Positions 25,083 through 33,014 of a stretch of 64,000 nt of DNA are shown here, piece by piece. How positions within the stretch are numbered: position 1 is the stretch's first letter; each line of letters starts with the position of its first letter. The stretch is from contig SVBJ01000005.1 of assembly GCA_015058955.1 (NCBI GenBank), positions 37,016 through 101,015 on the forward strand, given 5' to 3'. This DNA comes from Erysipelotrichaceae bacterium (GTDB lineage Bacteria > Bacillota_I > Bacilli_A > Erysipelotrichales > Erysipelotrichaceae). The translations under genes and the position numbers were made by a program. The notes under the pieces are model-generated. The model ran no database searches. It saw only the letters and a list, made by a program, of their open reading frames with translations, and was not told the origin of the DNA.

Positions 25083-25242
25083 TCGGTTGAAATAACCGAT
25101 TCACATACACATCAGACCGCTGTGAAAAGCAGCGTTAACATATACAGCCAATCGTCCGGCAGAAAGGACGTTAACATACATCGATAACGTTTCATAAAAG
25201 AAGCGAGAATAGAAACAGGCAGCTGAATGGCTGCTTTTTTTT
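25083..25242 (+). ncRNA. Candidate structured RNA: four small hairpins and a terminator
   Basis: Four short stems with A-rich loops follow each other: TCGGTT/AACCGA (25083-25099, loop GAAAT), CGCTG/CAGCG (25118-25134, loop TGAAAAG), CGTCC/GGACG (25153-25170, loop GGCAGAAA) and CGTTTC/GAAGCG (25188-25205, loop ATAAAA). The first three are each followed by a near-identical single-stranded stretch (TTCACATACA, TTAACATATA, TTAACATACA). A terminator GCAGC-TGAATG-GCTGC with eight T (25219-25242) ends it. No start codon with ribosome binding site is seen inside. It may be a stand-alone small RNA or a leader controlling the genes from 25390. It matches no RNA family I recognise. Confidence 0.55.
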
Positions 25243-25274
25243 CTTGACAGCAGCAGATAGTGATTCTCCTGATG

Positions 25275-25344
25275 TACTGCATGAAGAAAAACGATAAAAT
25301 TTATCTTTTTCATCACCATAGTTTTAGCATTTCTTCATGCAGTA
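25275..25344. repeat. 15-bp perfect inverted repeat upstream of the small membrane gene
   Basis: TACTGCATGAAGAAA (25275-25289) and its exact complement TTTCTTCATGCAGTA (25330-25344) flank 40 bases that contain a smaller palindrome, GATAAA-A-TTTATC. The rest of 25243-25389 holds only a stray TTGACA at 25244-25249 without a fitting -10, and a possible -10 TATAAC at 25358-25363. Confidence 0.7.
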
Positions 25345-25389
25345 TTCATACATCATCTATAACATGAATGCATATCAGGAGGAATGATT

Positions 25390-25509
25390 ATGATGAAACA
25401 GACAATTGATATTGAAAGAATATTCCAGATAATAAGCATCTTTTTTCTATTACTTCTGGTAATTATCTATTCGTCCAGAATACTGTATTACGTCTTGGTG
25501 AAAGGGTGA
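25390..25509 (+). CDS. 39-residue single-helix membrane protein
   Basis: AGGAGG at 25377-25382 is 7 bases before ATG 25390; an ATG at 25384 is too close and another lies at 25393. The product starts MMKQTIDIERIFQ, then one long hydrophobic helix (IISIFFLLLLVIIY) and a short basic end (VLVKG). It ends 4 bases before the phosphodiester glycosidase-like gene, so the two are probably co-translated. Not recognised; its position suggests an accessory role for that exported protein. Confidence 0.65.
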   Translation: MMKQTIDIERIFQIISIFFLLLLVIIYSSRILYYVLVKG

Positions 25510-25513
25510 GAAA

Positions 25514-26491
25514 ATGAAAAGAACAGTAAGTAAGATCCTGCTGGTTCTGGATGTCATGGCCCTGGTTATCCTTGCACTGGCATATGGACCATGGCAGGGG
25601 TTTCAGAACTGGTATGTGACAACAGCCATGACTACCGGATCACATCAGTACCTGGCAAATATTCTTTACAGTGAGGAAATGATTGAAGAAATCATGGACA
25701 GAAATAAGGTAATTGCCATTGAACGGGACAGTGATTCATCCCTGATTGATTTTGACAGTTCAGTCATGTATGCCGTAAACAGTGAATACGAACAGCAGAT
25801 CATTGAACATGATCCTGATCAGGATTATAAAGTCTTTGAGATCTCAGGTAGTGGTTACAATGGATGGGTAACTGTGATTTATGATCCTACCCGCCTTCAC
25901 CTGGTGTCCTCTTCAAGTTCTTCGGGGGCCAAGGTATCAACACTGGCTGACAGATACGATGCCATCGTAGCTGTAAATGGTGGCGGTTACAGTCTGGGCA
26001 GTAAGGTAAATACCAGTGTCGGCGGTCTACTTGTGGACGGTAAGGTGGAATTTGAAAGTGATGAAACCGAGAGCCTTATCACAATGACCACCGATGGAAA
26101 ACTGCTGTTAACATATGACAGTGTGGAAAACCTTGAAGATGAAGGAAACACGGAATGGGCAGTATACTTTGAACCGTTTCTGATAGTAAACGGTGAACAA
26201 AGCACATTTATCGGTAATGCCGGGGGCCAGCAACCCCGTACGGCCATAGGACAGCGACCTGACGGAATTATCATACTGTTGACGATAAACGGCCGAGGAG
26301 CAGATGGCTCTCTGGGAATCAACTTCCGGGACATGGCTGAAATATTTGAACGCTATGGATGCATAAATGCCGCAAATCTCGATGGCGGGGGTTCAACAGC
26401 TTTAGTTGTCAATAATGAACTTATGAACACACCGGTAGGATTCAATAAGACAGGAGAGAGAAAAGTTTATGATGCTCTGGTATTCTACTAA
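25514..26491 (+). CDS. Exported phosphodiester glycosidase (NAGPA-domain) protein
   Basis: 325 residues. N-terminal membrane anchor (about 6-26, ILLVLDVMALVILALAYG), a short linker, then a NAGPA/phosphodiester glycosidase domain from about residue 110 with VNGGGYS, GQQPRTAIG, INGRG and NLDGGGSTAL, the family's conserved blocks. Family members cleave sugar phosphodiesters such as those in wall polymers or exopolysaccharide; here it would act outside the membrane. It directly follows a tiny membrane-protein gene and ends at a strong terminator. Confidence 0.88.
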   Translation: MKRTVSKILLVLDVMALVILALAYGPWQGFQNWYVTTAMTTGSHQYLANILYSEEMIEEIMDRNKVIAIERDSDSSLIDFDSSVMYAVNSEYEQQIIEHDPDQDYKVFEISGSGYNGWVTVIYDPTRLHLVSSSSSSGAKVSTLADRYDAIVAVNGGGYSLGSKVNTSVGGLLVDGKVEFESDETESLITMTTDGKLLLTYDSVENLEDEGNTEWAVYFEPFLIVNGEQSTFIGNAGGQQPRTAIGQRPDGIIILLTINGRGADGSLGINFRDMAEIFERYGCINAANLDGGGSTALVVNNELMNTPVGFNKTGERKVYDALVFY

Positions 26492-26523
26492 GAGAGTATT
26501 TTCGATAATGCTCTCTTTTTTTT
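26491..26523 (+). terminator. Terminator after the NAGPA-domain gene
   Basis: AGAGAG (26491-26496) pairs with CTCTCT (26511-26516), extended inward by ATT/AAT, with a long T run after it. The stem overlaps the stop codon. Confidence 0.85.
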
Positions 26524-26594
26524 GAGCAAAATACTTGGAATCTAAAATATATATGATAAAATATAATTGTGTCAAATAGAAAGGAGGCGGAGAA

Positions 26595-27047
26595 ATGGAA
26601 CGTCAGTACAGAGAGAAGATGAAACTCAGCAATCAGATGTGTTTTCCGCTGTATGCGGCAGCCAGAAGCGTGACCAATCTGTATACACCGTATTTAAGTG
26701 AACTGGGCCTGACATATACGCAGTACATTGTCCTGCTGGTTCTCTGGGAAAAGGACGGGGTTACAGTAGGTGAGATATGTGAAAGGCTGATGCTGGATAA
26801 CGGAACGGTTTCTCCGTTATTAAAGAAACTCCGGACTGCCGGTTACATCGAAAAGAGGAGAAATCAGGATGATGACCGTGTGGTAAACATCTATCTGACG
26901 GAAGAAGGAAAAGCGCTGCAGGAAAAAGCCAGCGAGGTACCGGAAAAGGTTGCCGACTGCCTGAATCTGTCACAGGAAAAGGCAGAACTGCTATACAGTC
27001 TGCTGTATGAAGTGTTAGGAAATAATAAAGAAAGGAATACATTATGA
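26595..27047 (+). CDS. MarR-family redox regulator, OhrR-like
   Basis: 150 residues with a winged helix (about 55-115; DNGTVSPLLKKLRTAGYIEKRR is split over recognition helix and wing). Cys16 in SNQMCFPLY sits where OhrR of Bacillus carries its peroxide-sensing Cys15, and LTYTQYIVLLVLWE matches the OhrR dimer helix, so a one-Cys organic-peroxide sensor is likely. The upstream AT-rich region has TATAAT at 26562-26567 but no good -35. Its stop overlaps the glutathione peroxidase start (ATGA), so the peroxidase is its probable target. Confidence 0.85.
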   Translation: MERQYREKMKLSNQMCFPLYAAARSVTNLYTPYLSELGLTYTQYIVLLVLWEKDGVTVGEICERLMLDNGTVSPLLKKLRTAGYIEKRRNQDDDRVVNIYLTEEGKALQEKASEVPEKVADCLNLSQEKAELLYSLLYEVLGNNKERNTL

Positions 27048-27589
27048 CAACAGTTTACGATTTCACAGTTAAGGAAAAATCAGGAAACATGAAGAGCCTG
27101 AACGATTACAGAGGAAAATTACTTCTGATCGTCAACACAGCCACAGGCTGCGGATTTACTCCACATTATGATCCTCTGGAAGCCATGTATAAGGAATTCA
27201 GAGATCAGGGATTTGAGATCCTTGATTTCCCATGCAACCAGTTTGCCAATCAGGCACCTGGCAGTGATGAAGAGATTCACGAGTTCTGCACACTGAAGTT
27301 CGGAACAGAGTTCCCTCAGTTTGCCAAGATCGATGTCAACGGCGAGAGTGCAGATCCTCTGTTTGCCTGGCTGGCTACTGAAAAGCCATTCGAAGGTTTC
27401 GGCAAGGGTCTGAAGTTCAAGGCATTAGATGCCTTTGCCAAGGCCAATAACAAGGCTTTTGGCGACAAGGCATACATCAAGTGGAATTTCACCAAGTTCC
27501 TCGTTGACCGTGAAGGTAACGTTGTTGCCCGTTACGAACCGACAGTTGACATGGATGTTGTCAGAGAGGCAGTAAAGGCAGCTCTGTAA
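27044..27589 (+). CDS. Glutathione/thioredoxin peroxidase (GPx family)
   Basis: 181 residues. Peroxidatic Cys36 in NTATGCGF replaces selenocysteine; Gln in FPCNQF and Trp in KWNFTKF complete the catalytic triad. Cytoplasmic reduction of hydroperoxides, in Bacillota usually with thioredoxin as reductant. Coupled by a 4-base overlap to the OhrR-like regulator, in place of the usual Ohr peroxidase partner. Confidence 0.95.
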   Translation: MTTVYDFTVKEKSGNMKSLNDYRGKLLLIVNTATGCGFTPHYDPLEAMYKEFRDQGFEILDFPCNQFANQAPGSDEEIHEFCTLKFGTEFPQFAKIDVNGESADPLFAWLATEKPFEGFGKGLKFKALDAFAKANNKAFGDKAYIKWNFTKFLVDREGNVVARYEPTVDMDVVREAVKAAL

Positions 27590-27617
27590 GATTCAGAGCT
27601 AATACTGGGGTATCAAT

Positions 27618-28763
27618 ATGAAAAGTGAAGTTACCAAGACAGTCAGCCCTGCTGAAAGCAGGGAAAAGACGATCATCAGAACCAGCATCATCGGCATAGC
27701 GACCAATGTTCTGCTGGCCGGCTTCAAGGCGGCAGTAGGTCTGATCTCACATTCCATTGCCATAGTGCTGGATGCCGTCAACAACATTTCTGATGCCGGC
27801 AGCTCTCTTATAACCATTGTCGGAACAAAACTGGCCGGAAAGGAACCTGACAAGAAGCATCCTTTCGGATATGGCCGCATTGAGTATCTCAGTGCGATGA
27901 TCATTGCCGTGCTCATTCTTTATGCCGGCATAACCTCCTTCGTTGAATCCGCCAAACAGATAGCTGCTCCGGAAACACCTGATTACAGTCCGGTTTCCCT
28001 GATCGTTGTGGCTGTGGCGGTAGCGGTAAAGATCATTCTGGGAAGATATGTCAAGAGTGTGGGTCTGAAGGTCAACTCTGATTCTCTGGTCAACTCCGGG
28101 GAAGACGCAACGCTTGACTCAGTCATCTCAGCTTCAACGCTGGTGGCTGCAGGAGTATTCCTGATCTTCCATGTCTCACTGGAAGCCTGGCTGGGTCTGA
28201 TCATTTCAGCAGTTATCATCAAGTCAGGAATTGAGATGCTGGGATCAACCATCTCTCAGATCCTGGGTGAAAGGAATGATACTGAGCTGGCAAAGGAAAT
28301 CAGGCAGACGGTTCTGAGCTTTCCTGATGTACAGGGAGCCTATGACCTGGTGTTGAACAACTACGGACCTGATTCCTGGAACGGATCGATCCACATTGAG
28401 GTTCCGGATACTTATTCCGCTGATAAGCTTGATAAGCTGCTCCGTGAGATCACCATCAAGGTCTTCCATGAGCACAATGTCATTCTGACGGCTATCGGTG
28501 TCTATTCAGTCAATACGACTGATGAAGAGATCATTGAAGCCAAGAAGAAAGTTCAGGAGATTGTAATGTCTGTGGAACATGTTCTGCAGATGCATGGATT
28601 CTATCTGGTCAAGGAGTCAAAGACGATCCGCTTTGACATTGTTGTCAGCTTTGACGCACCTGACAGAAAAGCAGTATATACCCGTGTTCTGGAGGCTGTC
28701 GGAAAACGGTATCCTGATTACCGGCTTCAGGTAACCATGGATACGGACTTTGCGGAAGAATGA
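27618..28763 (+). CDS. Cation diffusion facilitator (divalent metal exporter)
   Basis: 381 residues with about six membrane helices and a C-terminal cytoplasmic ferredoxin-like domain. Metal-site motifs DAVNNISDAGSS in helix 2 and EDATLDS in helix 5 mark the CDF site; HPFGYGRIEYLSA is the conserved loop. The C-terminal part is longer than in minimal CDF proteins (a second alpha/beta stretch after KVFHEHNVILTAIGVY). Zn, Mn or Fe efflux against protons; which metal cannot be read. 28 bases after the peroxidase, so perhaps part of the same stress unit. Confidence 0.92.
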   Translation: MKSEVTKTVSPAESREKTIIRTSIIGIATNVLLAGFKAAVGLISHSIAIVLDAVNNISDAGSSLITIVGTKLAGKEPDKKHPFGYGRIEYLSAMIIAVLILYAGITSFVESAKQIAAPETPDYSPVSLIVVAVAVAVKIILGRYVKSVGLKVNSDSLVNSGEDATLDSVISASTLVAAGVFLIFHVSLEAWLGLIISAVIIKSGIEMLGSTISQILGERNDTELAKEIRQTVLSFPDVQGAYDLVLNNYGPDSWNGSIHIEVPDTYSADKLDKLLREITIKVFHEHNVILTAIGVYSVNTTDEEIIEAKKKVQEIVMSVEHVLQMHGFYLVKESKTIRFDIVVSFDAPDRKAVYTRVLEAVGKRYPDYRLQVTMDTDFAEE

Positions 28764-28779
28764 TTCATTAAAACAGAAG

Positions 28780-28807
28780 AAGTCGGATGTTACTCATCCG
28801 ACTTTTT
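28780..28807 (+). terminator. Terminator after the CDF gene
   Basis: AAGTCGGATG (28780-28789) and CATCCGACTT (28795-28804) make a perfect 10-bp stem with loop TTACT and a T run. Confidence 0.9.
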
Positions 28808-28851
28808 CTTCGGATAAGTGAATCTTGAAACAACAGGGTACTTTTTTTGTA

Positions 28852-28878
28852 TTGCTGATGTTTGGGGCACCTTATAAT
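28852..28878 (+). promoter_or_regulatory. Possible promoter of the esterase gene
   Basis: TATAAT at 28873-28878 is consensus; the nearest -35-like box TTGCTG (28852-28857) is only 15 bases away. AAGGAGG follows at 28896-28902. Confidence 0.4.
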
Positions 28879-28909
28879 GAAATAGAACGAATCATAAGGA
28901 GGATCGACT

Positions 28910-29707
28910 ATGTCATACATGTTTGTTAAATTCTTTTCAATGGGTTTAGTCCGCAATGCTGAATTCCATATGTATCTGCCGCCTAAGAAGGCCGGTTTCT
29001 TCATGAAGGATAATCCGAATTATCAGCGTCCGACCAAGACTTTGATCCTGTTACACGGCTTTAACGGTGACTGTGATGACTGGCAGCAGCACACTCCTGT
29101 AGCTGAATGGTCAATGAAGTATAACCTGGCCATCGTCATGCCTACCGGCGGTGTCAGCTTCTGGCTGGACAGGGAAGCAACCGGACATAAGTATGCAACC
29201 TTCATCGGTGTTGACCTGATCAACTTCCTGCGTGAAACCTATGGCCTTGCCATGAATAGGGAAGATACCTTCATCGGCGGTAACTCCATGGGCGGTTTCG
29301 GAGCCATGCATGCGGCGTTAATGTTCCCGGAAACCTTCAGCGCAGCCATGGGCTTATCTTCAGCGGCCATTGCCAAGCAATTACCGGAAATGAAGAAGAA
29401 CTTCCAGCCTAACCGCATGGCTAACCTGGAATTCTATCTGGAACAGTTCGGTGATCTGGATAAGGCAGTGGAAAGCGACATCAATGCCGAATGGCAGTAT
29501 AAGCAGAATGTTAAAAAGGGCATTGAGAATCCAAGGATCTTCATGGCCTGCGGAACGGAAGACTTCGGCATTGCGAATAACCGCGATCTTGCGAAGTTCT
29601 TCAAGGAACAGGGTGCTGACATTGAATTCTATGAAGCACCGGGTATTCATAACTGGTCATTCTGGATCCCGGCTGCGGAAAAGGGCATTGAATTCCTGCT
29701 GAAATAA
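28910..29707 (+). CDS. Esterase, tributyrin-esterase / EstA-like
   Basis: 265-residue alpha/beta hydrolase without a signal peptide. LLHGFNGDCDDW is the oxyanion region, GGNSMGGFGAM holds the nucleophile Ser, and APGIHNWSFW the catalytic His, as in the esterase D/EstA group acting on short acyl esters. Single gene with its own promoter and a following hairpin. Confidence 0.88.
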   Translation: MSYMFVKFFSMGLVRNAEFHMYLPPKKAGFFMKDNPNYQRPTKTLILLHGFNGDCDDWQQHTPVAEWSMKYNLAIVMPTGGVSFWLDREATGHKYATFIGVDLINFLRETYGLAMNREDTFIGGNSMGGFGAMHAALMFPETFSAAMGLSSAAIAKQLPEMKKNFQPNRMANLEFYLEQFGDLDKAVESDINAEWQYKQNVKKGIENPRIFMACGTEDFGIANNRDLAKFFKEQGADIEFYEAPGIHNWSFWIPAAEKGIEFLLK

Positions 29708-29715
29708 TGATTATT

Positions 29716-29748
29716 AAAGATCCGGTTAAATTCTCTGACCGGATCTTT
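29716..29748 (+). terminator. Hairpin after the esterase gene
   Basis: AAAGATCCGGT (29716-29726) pairs perfectly with ACCGGATCTTT (29738-29748), 11-base loop, short T stretch. Confidence 0.75.
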
Positions 29749-29822
29749 AATTATATTGACACAGTCAATGTCACGGACAACAATATTAATAACAGCCATG
29801 AATGTAGTGAAAAGGAGCAGAA

Positions 29823-30854
29823 GTGGAAGAAGGAATCAGGGAAGTGATCCAGGCATTGGGACCGGCGGTTCTGATCATCTGGATCCGGACAATATTATCT
29901 GCAGTATTATGGCCGCAGAAATACTTCAACAGTATTCTTTTGATGGTGCGGCTGATGGTGACTGTGATATTCGCATCAGGTTTCTTCGGAGACAACGGCG
30001 GATACTTCCTTCTCGGGTGTTTTCTGCTGGTATCGCTGGCTTTGTTCATGGTGCCGATACTGCTGATAATCAACGGCATACAGATGATCCGACGTGAATC
30101 ACTGTGTCTGTCCAATGTGCTGTCCCTGTTATTGGGCATCGTGGTGGGCATCGGTGAGATAGCCACGGTCGTTTATGTATTGGGACTGGCGGATTTTATG
30201 GATATCGGAGAACTGAACTACCTGGTATTGTTACTGGCCTTTACGGTGTTCTATTTCAGTGCCCTGGTACTGAGTTTTGTGATATATTCCATCTTTATTA
30301 CCATCATGCCGCACAGGAGGAATTTCAACTACATCATCATCCACGGATGCGGCCTGAAAGGCGATGGAACGCCAACCAAGCTTCTTTCTGACAGGGTTGA
30401 TAAAGCGATCGAGATCTATGAAAAGTGCAAGGAAAAGCCTTACGTGATCCCCAGCGGGGGTCAGGGAGCGGACGAGGTGATCAGTGAAGCTCAGTCGATG
30501 AAGAATTATCTTATGCAGCATGGCATACCGGAAGAAAGAATCCTGCCGGAGGATAAGTCAACTACTACCAGAGAGAATCTGATCAACTCCAAGAAGATAA
30601 TTGATGATTACGGCGGCAAAAAGAAAACAGCCCTGGTTTCCAGCAACTATCACATCTACAGATGTTTGAGAATAGCTAAGGAAACCGGTCTGCATTGTAC
30701 CGGGATTGGAGCTCATACGGCTTTCTATTACTGGCCAAGTGCCCTGATCAGAGAATTCATGGCCGTATTCCTCACTAAAAGATTCATTGTCTGGGCACTT
30801 ATCGGATACCTGTTTTTCGTCGGTCCGATACTGTACATTCTGATAAATGCTTAA
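29823..30854 (+). CDS. Membrane protein with DUF218 (YdcF/ElyC-like) domain
   Basis: 343 residues. About five to six helices in the first 170 residues, then a DUF218 domain (IIHGCGLKGDGTPTKLLSDRV, split as motif and helix; PSGGQGADE; SEAQSMKNYL) and a final helix near the C-terminus. DUF218 proteins (SanA, ElyC, YdcF) act at the envelope, but their reaction is unsettled. The start is GTG 29823 with AAAGGAG just upstream. Terminated by an overlapping hairpin. Confidence 0.88.
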   Translation: MEEGIREVIQALGPAVLIIWIRTILSAVLWPQKYFNSILLMVRLMVTVIFASGFFGDNGGYFLLGCFLLVSLALFMVPILLIINGIQMIRRESLCLSNVLSLLLGIVVGIGEIATVVYVLGLADFMDIGELNYLVLLLAFTVFYFSALVLSFVIYSIFITIMPHRRNFNYIIIHGCGLKGDGTPTKLLSDRVDKAIEIYEKCKEKPYVIPSGGQGADEVISEAQSMKNYLMQHGIPEERILPEDKSTTTRENLINSKKIIDDYGGKKKTALVSSNYHIYRCLRIAKETGLHCTGIGAHTAFYYWPSALIREFMAVFLTKRFIVWALIGYLFFVGPILYILINA

Positions 30855-30876
30855 AGGGACCTGCAAAGTCCCTTTT
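30853..30876. terminator. Terminator between convergent genes
   Basis: AAAGGGAC (30853-30860) and GTCCCTTT (30868-30875), 7-base loop, flanked by T on one side and A on the other. Confidence 0.8.
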
Positions 30877-30883
30877 ATAGTGT

Positions 30884-31282
30884 TCATTTTTCAGTGATAA
30901 CTAATTCTTTGTATCCAGTGGATTCATCAAACTCTCTGGTAAAAATGTATTCTTCATCAAGAGAGAGAAGGATGATCTCAGCCGTGGTATTGACTGTACA
31001 TCCATGTACCAGGTGACCGCCATAAGCCTTTCCGTTTTCATCAGAGATGGTGATATGAAGATGAACGCCGTCAGCAGAAACGGTTCCGGTCAGAGAAGTT
31101 ATTTCATAGTGATCATTGAAATCCTTTATGACATCTCCCCTGGCCATGCGCATTTTAGCCGGATAAAGGGAACCGACCGCCGTAACAATGCAGCCGGAAA
31201 TTATTCCGTGTTTCCGGCAGTATTCTTCAATTCCTTTTCTTAAGTCCTTTCCGTTAGTCAGTCTGAATGCCTGAGGTTTCAT
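30884..31282 (-). CDS. PPC-domain (DUF296) protein
   Basis: 132 residues covering one PPC/DUF296 domain. Family-typical blocks are FRLTNGKDL, GCIVTAVGSL, GTVSADGVHLHITISD and the GGHLVHGCTV metal-binding-like His cluster. In plants the domain accompanies AT-hooks; free-standing bacterial copies have no settled role. CAGGAGG before ATG 31282 sets the start, 14 codons after the first in-frame ATG. Divergent from butyrate kinase. Confidence 0.88.
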   Translation of the reverse strand: MKPQAFRLTNGKDLRKGIEEYCRKHGIISGCIVTAVGSLYPAKMRMARGDVIKDFNDHYEITSLTGTVSADGVHLHITISDENGKAYGGHLVHGCTVNTTAEIILLSLDEEYIFTREFDESTGYKELVITEK

Positions 31283-31338
31283 GATTTTTCCTCCTGAGAA
31301 ATATCCATAAATCAATTCTATCACGGTTAAGGATATTG

Positions 31339-31344
31339 TATAAT
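31339..31344 (+). promoter_or_regulatory. Probable -10 box for butyrate kinase
   Basis: Consensus TATAAT 22 bases before the start; the -35 position holds only TTCTAT (31316-31321), so confidence is low. Confidence 0.4.
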
Positions 31345-31365
31345 TGATACAGCAGGTTTTTTAAT

Positions 31366-32472
31366 ATGAAGAAGTACCGTATTTTTGTGATCAATCCCGG
31401 ATCAACCTCTACCAAGCTGTCGCTTCATGAAAATGAAGAGATGGTCTTTTCCACTGATGTCTTTCATGACTCTTCATTTCTGAAGACCTTTGAAACCATT
31501 AACGATCAGCTTGACTACCGCATGGAAGTAATTGAACAGTTCCTGAAGGAAAACAGCATTGATCTGACGGGAATAGATGCCATAGTCGGCAGAGGCGGAG
31601 GCTGCTACTCCGTTGAATCAGGGGTCTATGAGATAAACGAAGCGCTTATCAGAGATACCAGGGAAGCCAGGGGTTCTCTTTATCATTCTTCCATGCTGGG
31701 AGTTCAGATGGCGGACAGATTAAGAAGGAAATACGGGGGACTGGCATTAATGATGGATCCGCCGGTAGTTGATGAACTGGATGAAATAGCCAGAATTACC
31801 GGAGTAAAGGGCATTTACCGCAAGGCCATCTGTCATGCGCTTAATCTCAAGGCAACAGCCAGAAGACATGCCCGGGCAATGGGTAAAAGATACGAAGACT
31901 GCCGACTGATCGTCTGTCACATTGACGGAGGGATCTCCATTACGGCTCACAAAAACGGCAGAATGATCGACGGCAATGATGCCGGTGGTGGGGAAGGACC
32001 GTTTACCCCGACCAGAATGGGAACCATGGCCATTACGGACTTCAATAACCTGATGAGGGACAAGTCCTTTGAAGAGATCAGGTCTCTGTGTTCCCAGACC
32101 GGAGGTTTATCTTCCCATTTCGGGACTTCCAATTCCGATGTCATTCATAAGAGAATTGAAGAGGGTGACAGGGAGGCAGCCAGAGTATGGCAGGCGATGA
32201 TCTATCAGACTGCCAAGTACATCGGTGCCATGGCGGCAGTATTGGAAGGAAAGGTCGATGCAATCGTTCTGACCGGAGGCTTATGCCGCTTTGACGATGT
32301 CATTGAGATGATCAGGGATAAATGCGGCTGGATCGCTCCAATTGCGGTTTATCCGGGTGAATCGGAACATCTGGCCATGGCTGAAGGTGCTCTGAGAGTG
32401 CTGAAAGGACAGGAAAAGGTCAGGGAATATCCGGGCAGACCGGTATGGAGTCCTGAAGATCTGAATAAATAA
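31366..32472 (+). CDS. buk: Butyrate kinase
   Basis: 368 residues of the ASKHA acetate/butyrate kinase family: phosphate-1 motif INPGSTSTK at 9-17, phosphate-2 region HIDGGISITAH (Asp in place of the usual Gly) and GGEGPFTPTRMG, adenosine motif LTGGLCRFDDV. Converts butyryl-phosphate and ADP to butyrate and ATP, or the reverse. The usual partner phosphotransbutyrylase gene is not in the window. Branched-chain acyl kinase activity is an alternative. Confidence 0.93.
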   Translation: MKKYRIFVINPGSTSTKLSLHENEEMVFSTDVFHDSSFLKTFETINDQLDYRMEVIEQFLKENSIDLTGIDAIVGRGGGCYSVESGVYEINEALIRDTREARGSLYHSSMLGVQMADRLRRKYGGLALMMDPPVVDELDEIARITGVKGIYRKAICHALNLKATARRHARAMGKRYEDCRLIVCHIDGGISITAHKNGRMIDGNDAGGGEGPFTPTRMGTMAITDFNNLMRDKSFEEIRSLCSQTGGLSSHFGTSNSDVIHKRIEEGDREAARVWQAMIYQTAKYIGAMAAVLEGKVDAIVLTGGLCRFDDVIEMIRDKCGWIAPIAVYPGESEHLAMAEGALRVLKGQEKVREYPGRPVWSPEDLNK

Positions 32473-32476
32473 TATT

Positions 32477-32494
32477 GGTTGCAACATTGCAGCC
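32477..32494 (+). terminator. Possible weak terminator after butyrate kinase
   Basis: GGTTGCA (32477-32483) and TGCAGCC (32488-32494) pair with one G-T, followed by ATTTTG. Confidence 0.4.
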
Positions 32495-32528
32495 ATTTTG
32501 TGATAATTAGAAAAACAAGGTGATTAAC

Positions 32529-33014
32529 ATGATGAAAGAATTACTGACATTACTGGAAAACAATGCCCGCTACCAGGTCAAGGATCTGGCAGCTCTGTTA
32601 AATGAAGACGAACAGCTGGTTGAAAACACAATCAGAGATCTGGAAGAGAACAACATCATTGCCGGATACCATACCATCATCAACTGGGATAAGGCTGATA
32701 CTGAAATATCAAAGGCCATCATTTTCGTAAACTGTGTTCCGGAAAGGGAAGCAGGCTATGACAAGGTTGCCGCCAAAATCGCCAAGTATCCGGAAGTTGA
32801 TTCGCTGTATCTGATCTCCGGCAAGGCAGAGTTTATGCTGCAGGTCAACGGCAAGAGCATGCGCGAGGTCAGCAACTTCGTGGCTCACAAGCTGGCGCCA
32901 ACTGAAGGTGTTACCGGTACGGAAACGATGTTCATACTTAAGGAATACAAGCTCAACGGCCGTGAACTGGTCGGTGAAAGAGAAGACGGTGAAAGGTTGC
33001 TGGTTACTCCATGA
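32529..33014 (+). CDS. Lrp/AsnC-family regulator, AlaR-like
   Basis: 161 residues: winged helix (about 1-60, YQVKDLAALLNEDEQLVENTI) and a RAM ligand-binding domain (KAIIFVNCVPEREAGYDKVA onward). AAGGTG at 32517-32522 is best spaced for ATG 32529; a GTG at 32520 and an ATG at 32532 are alternatives. Its stop overlaps the aminotransferase start (ATGA). In Bacillus the pair YugG/YugH (AlaR/AlaT) has the same layout, so amino-acid control of the aminotransferase is likely. Confidence 0.88.
   Translation: MMKELLTLLENNARYQVKDLAALLNEDEQLVENTIRDLEENNIIAGYHTIINWDKADTEISKAIIFVNCVPEREAGYDKVAAKIAKYPEVDSLYLISGKAEFMLQVNGKSMREVSNFVAHKLAPTEGVTGTETMFILKEYKLNGRELVGEREDGERLLVTP

Noticed and set aside
25244..25249. 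TTGACA as a -35 box after the hairpin-array RNA
   Set aside because: No acceptable -10 lies 16-18 bases downstream.
25273..25370. Short open frame between the hairpin RNA and the small membrane gene
   Set aside because: No ribosome binding site, low-complexity His/Ser product, and it runs through the inverted repeat.
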